Shown: positions 1 through 9,181 of the stretch, piece by piece | Numbering within the stretch: the stretch's first letter is position 1 | Layout of the letters: each line of letters begins with the position of its first letter | DNA from: Winogradskyella marina | GTDB lineage: Bacteria > Bacteroidota > Bacteroidia > Flavobacteriales > Flavobacteriaceae | Assembly (NCBI RefSeq): GCF_015645385.1 | Contig: NZ_JADOET010000003.1 | Location: forward strand, 1 to 64,000 | DNA: 64,000 nt | Direction of reading: 5' to 3' | The notes under the pieces: model-generated | Databases searched by the model: none | The model's input: only the letters and a program-made list of their open reading frames with translations | Told to the model about the DNA's origin: nothing | Program-made: the position numbers and the translations under genes

Positions 1-454
1 GAAGATGCACTGAAAGTAAATCATAAAAAGCATCAAACATTAAAAGAAAAAAAGACCACAACAACGCCTTAGCATTGTGGACTCTCACTATTGTATAGCT
101 CACCCGCGAAGATTCACTGAAAGTAAATCAAAAAAACATCAAATATTAAAAAATATAAAAAGGCCATAGCAACGCCTTAGCATTGTGGACTTTTGCTATT
201 GTACAGCTCACCCTCGAAGATTCACTGAAAGTAAATCAAAAAAAACATCAAATATTAAAAGAAAAAAAGTCCAAAACAATGCGATAGCATTGTGGACTTT
301 TACTATTGTACAGCTCACCCTCGAAGATTCACTCAAAGTAAATCAAAAAAGCATTAAATATTAGAAAATATATAAAAGGGCAAAACAATGCGTCAGCATT
401 GTAACCTTTTACTACCATAAAGCTCACCTCCAAAGATGCACAAAAAGTAAATCA
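1..454. repeat. tandem hairpin repeat, about 107-109 bp period
   Basis: Four full units start at 1, 108, 216 and 323, and a fifth decayed unit starts near 432. Each begins GAAGATKCACTGAAAGTAAA or close to it, passes an A-rich stretch and then a strong imperfect hairpin. In unit 3 the hairpin spans 265-301: AAAAGTCCA pairs with TGGACTTTT and CAATGC pairs with GCATTG around GATA. In unit 4 (374-410) the outer stem is instead AAAAGG/CCTTTT, so both sides changed together. The units look like repeated terminator-like structures. No ORF of note lies here, and the array may extend left of the window. Confidence 0.85.
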
Positions 455-460
455 ACGATT

Positions 461-505
461 GTCACCTTGAGCGCCTGTCTGCCAAAAGACAGGCAGTCGA
501 AAGGT
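461..505 (+). repeat. dispersed palindromic element, copy with nested hairpin
   Basis: The copy reads GTCA, arm ACCTT, GAGCGC, then a 20-nt insert that is itself a hairpin (GCCTGTCT/AGACAGGC), then AGTCGA and arm AAGGT. It belongs to the window-wide family with loop GAGCGCAGTCGA. I see nothing else in 506-708 except the approach to the antiporter gene. Confidence 0.75.
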
Positions 506-708
506 CTTCAAAAACATATTAGCCGCAATATTCAACAAAGAAAATAAACCTAACACAGGCTTTAGCCGTGCCATTCCAACCATCAAAATCCAAATAAGCC
601 ACTATTAATCCGAAATGCATTAATAGAATTAAAAAAATAGTCACATTTTAAACCCAACGATATTAAACACCACACCAACCAGAAGTCACTACGAATAACC
701 AATAAGTT

Positions 709-1941
709 ATGAAATCATATTATACCGTATTGCTCATCATTGGAATCACCTCACTTATTGCGAGTTTCCTTCCCATGGTCTTAAAAAAGTTTAGGATGAG
801 CTTTACCATTCCCTTATTGCTCATAGGTGCGCTTATGTACTTTCTAAAAACCCCTTTACCATGGCCAAATCCGGTTTGGGATATTGACATTACCCTACGG
901 TTTTCCGAACTCGTCGTCATTATCAGTTTAATGGTCGCAGGTTTAAAGATTGGCCTCAATTATTCCTGGAACGAATGGAAAAACCCATTGCGATTAATCG
1001 GGTTTACAATGCCTTTATTTATGTTAATCGTATTCTTAATCGCCTATTACTTACTCCATTTCGATGGTCCTGTTGCTTTACTACTCGCAGCCGTATTAGC
1101 GCCCACAGATCCCGCACTGGCATCAGACATTCAACTCGATAAAAAACAAAAAGTGGGCTCTAAAAATGTTGGTGTGCAGTATAACCTTACGGCCGAAGCA
1201 GGACTAAACGATAGTCTAGCCTTTCCCTTTGTATTCTTAGCTATTTTATGGTCTCAAAATGATTCTTTAGGTGCTGCCGAATGGAAAGAATGGCTATGGT
1301 ATTACCTTGGCTATAAAATCGTCATTGGCGTCATCGTTGGTGTGGTCGTCGGATTTGCATACAGTTTCTTCACTAGGAAACTCGCACAATTCAAACGTCT
1401 AAAAATCCAACAAGCCTTTGTAGCGCTATCATTAACCTTAATATCCTATGGTTTAGCCGAAATCTTGGATGGCTATGGGTTTTTAAGTGTGTTTCTTGCC
1501 GGACTCTTTGCGCACTATCATCAACACACTAAAAACGAAACTATAGATAGCGACCCAAGTTTAGATTTTATAACCAATGTAGAACAATTCCTCATTATCT
1601 TTTGGATGATTTTCTTCGGTGGATCGCTAGTAGGTGGTATCCTAGACTTTAATACCATTCCAACCTTACTGTTCGGTGTGTTTTTAGTGCTGATTGCAAG
1701 ACCGCTTTTAGGCTATATCAGTTTGTATAAATCAGGATTAAACACTAAAAAGAAATGGGCCATTGCCTTTTTTGGAATACGTGGTATAGGTTCCGTCTTT
1801 TACCTCACCTACGCCATAAAACATGGTAATTTCGAAGACATTAATTACATCTTTTCCAGCGTTGCTTTCATTATACTACTGTCTATTGTATTACATGGAT
1901 TTACAACCAAACGTATTATGCCCAAAATTGATCACAATTAA
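709..1941 (+). CDS. CPA1-type Na+(K+)/H+ antiporter
   Basis: A 410-aa integral membrane protein with about 12 hydrophobic segments, expected in the inner membrane to exchange Na+ or K+ for protons. The family signatures are visible: LAPTDPALASDIQ at about 128-140, and EAGLND at about 163-168, which holds the Asn-Asp pair of the ion site. Full length for the NhaP-like CPA1 branch, but it lacks the C-terminal RCK/TrkA domain some relatives carry. The ATG follows an A-rich leader without a clear Shine-Dalgarno, as is usual in Bacteroidota. It converges on the next gene with a 5-bp gap. Ion preference cannot be read from the sequence. Confidence 0.9.
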   Translation: MKSYYTVLLIIGITSLIASFLPMVLKKFRMSFTIPLLLIGALMYFLKTPLPWPNPVWDIDITLRFSELVVIISLMVAGLKIGLNYSWNEWKNPLRLIGFTMPLFMLIVFLIAYYLLHFDGPVALLLAAVLAPTDPALASDIQLDKKQKVGSKNVGVQYNLTAEAGLNDSLAFPFVFLAILWSQNDSLGAAEWKEWLWYYLGYKIVIGVIVGVVVGFAYSFFTRKLAQFKRLKIQQAFVALSLTLISYGLAEILDGYGFLSVFLAGLFAHYHQHTKNETIDSDPSLDFITNVEQFLIIFWMIFFGGSLVGGILDFNTIPTLLFGVFLVLIARPLLGYISLYKSGLNTKKKWAIAFFGIRGIGSVFYLTYAIKHGNFEDINYIFSSVAFIILLSIVLHGFTTKRIMPKIDHN

Positions 1942-1946
1942 ACTCC

Positions 1947-2324
<378 letters not shown>

Positions 2325-2449
2325 TCAGTACAAAACTAACGACTATCGCGTATTATATATAAAAAGTGACTATATATTTTTAAAACAGCTACAAAACATA
2401 AAAGCACGTCATAAGACACGTGCGCAATAAAAAAAGAGAAAACAAAAAC

Positions 2450-2596
2450 TTAGATAAACATAAACGTATCCTCGTCTTTTGAAAATGATTTAGAAATCAA
2501 ATGTTTTGATGTTGTGTTAGCATCGTTTTCGGTCTTTTTTAGACGTCCAAAGGTCAAATTCTGTAGTAGTCCTCTTAAGGCTTTAAATGGTTTCAT
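2450..2596 (-). CDS. small hypothetical protein, 48 aa
   Basis: Starts MKPFKALRGLLQNL and ends in an acidic, aromatic tail (KDEDTFMFI). The open frame extends upstream to 2692, but only through non-ATG starts, and the extension looks like untranslated leader: on the minus strand it holds TATCTTTA at about 2625, resembling a -7 box, about 30 bases before the ATG. The N-terminal basic amphipathic stretch could bind membrane or nucleic acid. Function unknown; coding status is moderately supported. Confidence 0.45.
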   Translation of the reverse strand: MKPFKALRGLLQNLTFGRLKKTENDANTTSKHLISKSFSKDEDTFMFI

Positions 2597-2903
2597 AGCA
2601 AGTAATATGTTTTGTTTATAAAGATACGAAACAAACCGAAATTCAGATGTTTCAAAACGCACAAAACAAACTAAAAACCAACAACTTAACAATTAATTAA
2701 CACACAGATGAGACTTTAGTAATTTTGAAGTGATTTTCACTTAAAAAGAGACCAAAAACGGATGATAAAATCCAAGTCATATAATCTGAAGAAACAAAGT
2801 TGTATTCGCAATATAGTCTATAAAAGCTAATGCACTAATAATTACAGGATATGCATCAATCCAAATCACAATTTCTAGCGATATTTAGTAAAAATCATGA
2901 ATT

Positions 2904-3335
2904 ATGAAAACAATCTATAGCCTTTTATTAGTCATCTTGTTAGTATCCTGTAAAAATGAATCCCCAAAGGAAAGCACTACAGGCACTGAAAACCCAATGA
3001 ACGAAGAACTTACCAATTCACGCAATTATAAATCATCTGGTAATTTTGAAAACGAAACATACACCTTCAAGAAAAAAACAGATAGTATTGACGAAAACTG
3101 GAACCTAGACAGCCCAGAGCGCCAAATGAGTTTGTATGAGCGTTTTCAAATGGACGACTCCCAACAAGAGCAATACGAAACGGCCCTAGCAGAATGGTCC
3201 AACACCAACCCAGAAGAGCCATATAAAAAACTATCAACGGCAACACGTATCGAAGCAGAGTCCAACATTCTAAAACAAATTCTAAGCGAAGACCAATTTA
3301 AGCATTACGAATTGTGGGTAAATGAGAATGATTAG
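2904..3335 (+). CDS. small lipoprotein, unknown function
   Basis: A 143-aa protein with a type II signal peptide: MKTIYSLLLVILL followed by lipobox LVSC, with the lipidated Cys at residue 17. The mature part is short, acidic and hydrophilic, rich in Glu, Asn and Gln, with a helical C-terminal half (residues about 75-143). It has no domain I recognise. Expected to be anchored in the outer or inner membrane facing the periplasm. Single gene with a long, AT-rich upstream region (2693-2903). Confidence 0.75.
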   Translation: MKTIYSLLLVILLVSCKNESPKESTTGTENPMNEELTNSRNYKSSGNFENETYTFKKKTDSIDENWNLDSPERQMSLYERFQMDDSQQEQYETALAEWSNTNPEEPYKKLSTATRIEAESNILKQILSEDQFKHYELWVNEND

Positions 3336-3483
3336 GCTTAGGTTGTATTGGCTTATAGTTTTAGGTTTAGGCTTATGAAGCTAATCATGACCCTTTAAAG
3401 ATTGGTTTATTTATTTTCACAACCATCAATTCAAAAAATTATGAATGTAACATATGAAGCCAGAACGACCCTATTTGATTAGA

Positions 3484-4722
3484 TTACTTTAATAAACTCA
3501 TAATCTTAAAGCCAATGGTCGTATCTAATTCATTAGACGAATTTAAAACCGAAACAAACCCCATTTTACATTGATGGTTCATTTCTAAAAGTTCTTCAGT
3601 ATGAATAGAATAATCATCCGTGTTATAGGATTTAAATGTGTTCTCTGTAGGTTCACCAGGATATAGCAGCATAGCCTTATTGGCATCCCAAAAGCGACAA
3701 TACGTATACATCTGTCTTAAATCAGTAACAGAAGCTGTACGTCTATTAGGACGTTTCCATTTAGTATCTATAATGTATGTTTTATGACCTTCACGTAAAA
3801 CAACATCTGGCCGCAAACTATTGTTCCCCCAAAAAGATTTCGATTCTTGGCCTGACACTTCAATATTGGTGCCTTCACAAGCCTTTTGAACTTGTTTTAA
3901 TATATAGGTTTCCCACAAGTCATTCATATCAAATAAAAGTGATAACATTTTTTCTTTACCACTCGAGATGTCAGGAGAATAATTTAAAATAATGAGTCTC
4001 GCCAATTCTAAAGCGTCATTGTAGCCATTCGATTTTCTGTTTAACTTTATAGTATTCAATTGTTGTGCTGTGATGGTTTTAGTATCTACTTGCGGAAAAT
4101 TTAATAGAACTCTACTACTCAAATCACACAATCGTGTACCTTTCGTAAACTGATCGACAATCGCTAAGGCTTTATATAAAACTTGATGCAATAAATGATT
4201 GGTATCATACACCTGATGTGTGGTATAAAAACGTTCTTTGTGAACTAGGTTTTTTCTTATATGTCCTGCAAATTCTAATTTCCCTTTTAAAGCTTTTGTA
4301 TTATGAGTTTGCTTTCTGTAGTGTTTAATGACTCCTTTTCTGATTAAGGTATCTACTTCAAGTAAAAACAATTCAAAATAGACCTCCAATAAATTAAGAT
4401 GTTGTCGTTTAACATTTGCAGCACCGGATGAATCCGCTTTTAGCTTACCACAAGCCTTTAACATCTGTAAAAGCACACCTTTCCAACGACTATCATCATC
4501 ATCCTTATCTGCTTTTGGATGAATTTCAATGGTTAAACCATCCACCTGAATAACACCTACATATTGATTAAACTTAACCCCTTTGGCTATAGGCTCAAAA
4601 TAATTGCCATCGTGGTATTCATTTAGTTTTAATAGGGCATCCAAATGTATTTGCCTAAAACCATGTTCCCCAACATACAAGCGCTGGTGCTCAAAAACCG
4701 TTATGTTATTGCGTTTTATCAA
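3484..4722 (-). CDS. mcrC: McrC-like nuclease subunit of a McrBC restriction system
   Basis: A 412-aa partner of the McrB GTPase next door. The C-terminal half has a PD-(D/E)xK nuclease core: RPDVV (Asp306) and IIDTKWK (Asp319, Lys321). McrBC complexes cut DNA carrying modified cytosines, and McrC supplies the cleavage site and stimulates GTP hydrolysis. The start is unusual. The gene is in the same reading frame as mcrB, separated from it only by TAA (4725-4723), and the first possible start is the TTG directly after it (4722-4720); the next in-frame ATG is near residue 87, inside the conserved part. Last gene of the restriction block. Confidence 0.9.
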   Translation of the reverse strand: MIKRNNITVFEHQRLYVGEHGFRQIHLDALLKLNEYHDGNYFEPIAKGVKFNQYVGVIQVDGLTIEIHPKADKDDDDSRWKGVLLQMLKACGKLKADSSGAANVKRQHLNLLEVYFELFLLEVDTLIRKGVIKHYRKQTHNTKALKGKLEFAGHIRKNLVHKERFYTTHQVYDTNHLLHQVLYKALAIVDQFTKGTRLCDLSSRVLLNFPQVDTKTITAQQLNTIKLNRKSNGYNDALELARLIILNYSPDISSGKEKMLSLLFDMNDLWETYILKQVQKACEGTNIEVSGQESKSFWGNNSLRPDVVLREGHKTYIIDTKWKRPNRRTASVTDLRQMYTYCRFWDANKAMLLYPGEPTENTFKSYNTDDYSIHTEELLEMNHQCKMGFVSVLNSSNELDTTIGFKIMSLLK

Positions 4723-7533
4723 TTATGGCGAAACGGTTTCAGTTTTACCAAGCAACCCTTCTACAGCAGAAATAACGGTAGTTGCATTGACTGGTTTAAG
4801 ATGATAGCTCGCAATTCTAAAATCATTCGCATTATCATAGTCAAAACTTGCAAAATCAACCTTATCATTCTTTTGTTTTTCAACAAAACCTTTACCTAGC
4901 ACCAAGCCTATTTTACCATAGTCTCCATAAAAGTACTCTTGTAATAACGGCACAATTTTATTATTGAATGCCTTGGCTAATTGCTCAGAAGTACCAACTC
5001 CTACAAAATACGAATGCCCAATGGTATGATCCCTATCTATCAATAATTCTACACGCTGATTAATCGTTTCCAAAACTTCTGATAACAAAACACCTGCAAC
5101 CTCCTCTCCATTAATAACATTATAATCTGGCATTATTTCTTTAAACTCAAAACGACGACGTAATGCTGTATCTAAAGCTTCAACAGAACGGTCTGCCGTG
5201 TTCATAGTGCCATAAATATCCAAATTAGAGGGTACACTAAACTCCTTTTTAGAGTATGGTAACGTAATACTCAATTCATTTTTTGCTCCCTTCCGTTTAT
5301 CGGTCTCAATAAGTGTTATCAATTCTCCAAAAATTGCCGACACATTCCCTCTGTTGATTTCATCAATAAATATAGCATAACGATTCTCAGGATCATGCTT
5401 TGCTTTCGCACATATTCTTTTAAAGACACCATCCTCTATTGTAAAACCCAAATCTTTAGAATCTTGTACTTCCGCATCCACTTCTGGTAAGATCGGCTTT
5501 ATACCCTCTATAAAATCCTCGTAAGCAAAGGACTGATGAAAGGTTACAAAATTGTAATGCTTTATAATCTTATCTGGATCTGGATTATAATGTTCAACTG
5601 AATCTTTTAACTCATACAATTCTGGCACTAATTCCTCTACCTGATCCTCTAATATTTCCCAATAAGTATCTTCTGTTTTATTAAAAATTAAAGGTTGTTG
5701 TCTGTTTGTTACATTAACATATTCACATTCATTTATTGTATGACTTTGTAATTGCCCCCATAGTGTAGGTCTAACCGTTTTAGAGCTTGATAAACTAGCT
5801 TTTTTCTTAACCCAATCATGTTCAAAAATTTCAGAAACTTTAGAGTTACCCATATCTAATAACGCGATTGCAATTACTTGCCACCATGAACAGTTACTAA
5901 CTACTATTTCAAAATGTTGTTCTTTTGAAATAGAGGTTTCTTTAGATGTATACTTATTAAACAGCTGATCTTTTAAATAAAACGTTTTTCCTGTTCCAGG
6001 TGGTCCGTATAGAATTTGGTTTTGAGCAGGACTGTAATTAAACACTTCATTAACAACAGCATTTGATTCGTTAAACCTTTGCTCTAGAAACTGATAATAA
6101 TTTGTTTTACCCAAAATGGCTCTTGGTCTATGTGCGCTTTCTCTTTCACTGTATCTAAAAAATTCGCTGTTGTCGTCTTTGTATGCAACTTGGTCTATGA
6201 TGTCAATAATACTATTATAATTTGTCTTAGACACTTCAAAAACATCAATCTCGAAATACGTATTATAATTGTCTAGATAACGCCGAAGTGTGTCTTTATC
6301 ATTTGAGAAATAATTTGATTTTGGTTTATTAACTAGCCAATTGATAAACTCCTGTTTTACATTTTCAAGTTTATTTTCATTGGTCTTTAGAAACTCCAAG
6401 AAAGGTTCGTTAAAATCACTATACAAAGATTTAAATTGACTTAATAAACCGGATTTAACCTTCTCGTAGTTTTCTGGCTTTAAATCATATGGTATTTTAG
6501 TTTTTGGAACTAATTTAAAATGTTCTCCCTTGTCTATTTCTTTATCACCAATTCCCGTTTGCCATTTTGAAAGTTTTAAGCCATTCTGAGAATTTGGAAA
6601 CTCATTAATAAATGATTGTATAGATCTTTTAAATTCTAGATTACCTTCTGGATGAACTTCAAAACAAATTTCTTTACTGTATCGATATAGCTCGTAATGC
6701 ATTTCTGCAATAGAAATCTGAGATGTATTTGGAAGAATTGAAACCTGTCTATAGCTTTCTGTATTTTTATCTACCCAAACATGATGCTTTAATGGGTGTT
6801 CTTCATTTTCTATCTCTTCCTTTAGCTCATTAAATAAGCGACTCATAAATTTTTTGTTATCTCCAGAGGCAGGAACTGAAATTAACATGTTATATACAGC
6901 ATCTTGAAAAATGAGTTTTATTGAGTTAAATTTAAAATCTTTAGGTATATAATTGTTACATAATTCTAATAACTCCTCATCCTTTTCTAGATAAGGAATA
7001 AAACGGGTGGCTAACTGTACAAAATGATCATACTTTTCACCTGCTGTAGTTACCTTATCTATTTCCAAATATTCGCAAAGTGCTTCATAAACATTTGCTT
7101 TATATAAATAATCTCCCTCAGGGTTATTTAGTACGCGTAAAAAAGAAATAGTCCGTTCATCTAATTGATGAGATAGGTTATCTCTGTTTAGCGTTTGTTT
7201 TAAATCTATTAAGCATTGGTCTGCAAACTGCCTAGAAAGATTATAGATAGCACCAAAACTCGATTTGGTATTAAGTATTAAAGCAAATAATCGTTGTAAT
7301 TTATCTGGATGGTTTTTTCCTAATTTATCTAAAAAGCCATAAGAGTTTTGGAACATTAGATTTTCCCTTTTACTCAGTGCTTGCTTAAACATAATATAAA
7401 AATTGGAAGATTGAAAATCCCAATGGTCTTGAAAATTTGCAATGGCTTGCCATTTATAAACCTCGTCTTTATTTCCATTTTTTCTTAGATAATTTTTATA
7501 ATCATCAATTAGCTTTACAATTTTTTCCTCCAT
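4723..7533 (-). CDS. mcrB: McrB-like AAA+ GTPase, motor of McrBC restriction
   Basis: A 936-aa protein with a C-terminal AAA+ motor: Walker A GPPGTGKT at 510-517, [10 protein letters not shown] (Walker B region plus the McrB-type NRGN) at about 721-730, and MNTADRS at 777-783 followed by the ALRRRFEF sensor/arginine region. The N-terminal 490 residues, the likely DNA-recognition part, are long and match no reader domain I recognise. About 120 extra residues (roughly 530-655) separate Walker A from the conserved NFVTFHQS block. It probably forms a ring with McrC that translocates on DNA and cuts modified targets. Translation is coupled to mcrC through a bare stop codon. Confidence 0.9.
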   Translation of the reverse strand: MEEKIVKLIDDYKNYLRKNGNKDEVYKWQAIANFQDHWDFQSSNFYIMFKQALSKRENLMFQNSYGFLDKLGKNHPDKLQRLFALILNTKSSFGAIYNLSRQFADQCLIDLKQTLNRDNLSHQLDERTISFLRVLNNPEGDYLYKANVYEALCEYLEIDKVTTAGEKYDHFVQLATRFIPYLEKDEELLELCNNYIPKDFKFNSIKLIFQDAVYNMLISVPASGDNKKFMSRLFNELKEEIENEEHPLKHHVWVDKNTESYRQVSILPNTSQISIAEMHYELYRYSKEICFEVHPEGNLEFKRSIQSFINEFPNSQNGLKLSKWQTGIGDKEIDKGEHFKLVPKTKIPYDLKPENYEKVKSGLLSQFKSLYSDFNEPFLEFLKTNENKLENVKQEFINWLVNKPKSNYFSNDKDTLRRYLDNYNTYFEIDVFEVSKTNYNSIIDIIDQVAYKDDNSEFFRYSERESAHRPRAILGKTNYYQFLEQRFNESNAVVNEVFNYSPAQNQILYGPPGTGKTFYLKDQLFNKYTSKETSISKEQHFEIVVSNCSWWQVIAIALLDMGNSKVSEIFEHDWVKKKASLSSSKTVRPTLWGQLQSHTINECEYVNVTNRQQPLIFNKTEDTYWEILEDQVEELVPELYELKDSVEHYNPDPDKIIKHYNFVTFHQSFAYEDFIEGIKPILPEVDAEVQDSKDLGFTIEDGVFKRICAKAKHDPENRYAIFIDEINRGNVSAIFGELITLIETDKRKGAKNELSITLPYSKKEFSVPSNLDIYGTMNTADRSVEALDTALRRRFEFKEIMPDYNVINGEEVAGVLLSEVLETINQRVELLIDRDHTIGHSYFVGVGTSEQLAKAFNNKIVPLLQEYFYGDYGKIGLVLGKGFVEKQKNDKVDFASFDYDNANDFRIASYHLKPVNATTVISAVEGLLGKTETVSP

Positions 7534-7590
7534 GTAATATTCTTTTATCTCTAACTAAAGACTTAGCCAGAGACTATTTTAACTATCGTT

Positions 7591-7650
7591 TTACAATGCC
7601 ACCTTAAAAGCCTAATCAAACAAATCGCTTTTTTGGACTTTTTTTAGTGC
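7591..7650 (-). pseudogene. remnant of an hsdS 3' end
   Basis: Read on the minus strand from 7650, this gap translates as ALKKVQKSDLFD, stop, AFKVAL, stop. The intact hsdS just upstream ends DLKALKSSLLDQAFKGEM. The match to the conserved HsdS tail (ALK, L-D, then Q changed to a stop, AFK) and the similar DNA at 8065-8110 indicate the decayed 3' end of a second specificity gene. The 127-aa gene now lies between this scrap and the live hsdS, which suggests recombination or replacement at this spot. Confidence 0.6.
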
Positions 7651-7658
7651 TATTTTAA

Positions 7659-8042
7659 TTACTGCATAACAATTCTATCTACCACATGCTTTATATTATC
7701 TACTAATTTTTCAATAACTTTAAAAGTCCACATGGCTTTTTCAAATTCCCCCTTGCTACCCTCACTAAACTTTTTATAAAAATAAAAACTAATACTTTTG
7801 TTACTAGTTTTATGATATAATCTAATATCCTCTGTCTTAATACGAGATTCTAAATAAATGGCTAACGAAGAAAACTCAACCAGATCAAAATGTTTTAAAT
7901 CTACATATAGACCATCATTAATACTTATAGAAATGCCCTTATAAGGTGTATCTAAAAGGTAGATAAATGTTCCTTTTTCAGTTGTTTTCGACTTAGGATA
8001 AGAAATTTTTAATTGTTCTAATAGCCAATCTTTTTTAGTCAT
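7659..8042 (-). CDS. hypothetical protein inside the restriction operon
   Basis: A 127-aa soluble protein of no family I know, beginning MTKKDWLLEQLK. It shows mixed alpha/beta character with conserved-looking aromatic stretches (SISFYFYKKF) and a C-terminal helix. It starts 14 bp after hsdS and is followed by the decayed hsdS tail and then mcrB, all on one strand. The position suggests an accessory or regulatory part of the restriction block, or a passenger brought in by recombination at the hsdS end. No catalytic motif is visible. Confidence 0.7.
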   Translation of the reverse strand: MTKKDWLLEQLKISYPKSKTTEKGTFIYLLDTPYKGISISINDGLYVDLKHFDLVEFSSLAIYLESRIKTEDIRLYHKTSNKSISFYFYKKFSEGSKGEFEKAMWTFKVIEKLVDNIKHVVDRIVMQ

Positions 8043-8056
8043 AATTTTAAATATTT

Positions 8057-9181
8057 TTACATCTCTCCCTTAAAAGCCTGATCTAACAAACTGCTTTTTA
8101 AGGCTTTTAAATCATCTAATTTTTCTTGAATTGAAGTTTCTAGCTTCTTAGTCTCTTCTTGAATTTGAACAATTCTTTTAACTTGTTTTTTCTGAATTGA
8201 AAGTTTAGGAACAGGTATTTTCCATTCTTCTAAAAAAGGTCTTGGAACTCTTTTTAAACCACCTGCACCTGTCATATTTTCTTTTCCTGTTACTCTGAAT
8301 TGTTCTGTTAAAACAGAAAAATATATCCATTCTGGCAACATATTTACTTTTGGTCTTAATACATGATATTCTGAAGAACCAAAACCAATTCCATTTACTA
8401 AGTCTTTCGCTAGACCAGCTTTTCCATTTTCAAAACAAGGTGTGACTTTTGCAAGTACAATATCACCATCTGCAAAATAAGTGTAACCTTTATAAACTTC
8501 AGAAATTTTTCTTGTTTCATTTGGAATGAAATTAATGTCATGTTCGTTTAAATCTCTCATTGGTAAAAATGAAACCTCTAAGTTATCATCAAGATCTCTA
8601 ACTTCTGATTTTTTTGGACCAGGAACACAAACTTCTTTAAGCATTGTGTCTCCATCTGAATATATTTCATCCAACACAGAACCCATTAAAGCCTGCGTAT
8701 GCAAAATGTTTTCTTCTAACAAACCAATAGCTTGGTCTATTTTGGCAAACAAACCATCTAGTTTTTTAACGATGCGTTGTTGTTCTGGTAATGGTGGAAG
8801 TGGGATTTTAATTTCCTTAATACCTTTATATGAAATTACCGGTTGAGCTGCCTGATTAGCTGTAGAGCCTAAATTATAATGTTCAAGAAATAATTTCAAA
8901 AACTGTTTATCAAACTCCTCAAAGTATTCAGAAATGTAAAAAGCATTATCAGTTAACCATATCTTTTCTTTAATAAACCTTACGTTTCCACACTTTGCCC
9001 CAACTCTTCCAATTATTATATTCTCTCCTTCTAAATTGAAATCTTCAGCATATCCAGTAATGCCATTACCTCCATAAACAGGAAATTCTTTATTTTCAGA
9101 AATATCTTTTCTCTTAATAAAATTTCCACTTCTAATTTTAAATAATTTTTCAATTTGTATTTCTTCCCACTTACCCATCAA
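8057..9181 (-). CDS. hsdS: type I restriction-modification specificity subunit HsdS
   Basis: A 374-aa target-recognition subunit with the usual duplicated plan: TRD1 (about 1-115), a central conserved helix containing LPPLPEQQRIVKKLD (about 128-145), TRD2 (about 175-325), and a distal helix ending LLDQAFKGEM. The two helices set the spacing of a bipartite DNA target, which cannot be read from the sequence. The start overlaps the hsdM stop by 11 bp, implying coupled translation. TRD1 resembles the short form often seen in Bacteroidota. Confidence 0.92.
   Translation of the reverse strand: MMGKWEEIQIEKLFKIRSGNFIKRKDISENKEFPVYGGNGITGYAEDFNLEGENIIIGRVGAKCGNVRFIKEKIWLTDNAFYISEYFEEFDKQFLKLFLEHYNLGSTANQAAQPVISYKGIKEIKIPLPPLPEQQRIVKKLDGLFAKIDQAIGLLEENILHTQALMGSVLDEIYSDGDTMLKEVCVPGPKKSEVRDLDDNLEVSFLPMRDLNEHDINFIPNETRKISEVYKGYTYFADGDIVLAKVTPCFENGKAGLAKDLVNGIGFGSSEYHVLRPKVNMLPEWIYFSVLTEQFRVTGKENMTGAGGLKRVPRPFLEEWKIPVPKLSIQKKQVKRIVQIQEETKKLETSIQEKLDDLKALKSSLLDQAFKGEM

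Noticed and set aside
1-454. CRISPR array
   Set aside because: Whole 107-109 bp units are similar to one another; there is no short repeat with unique spacers and no cas gene.
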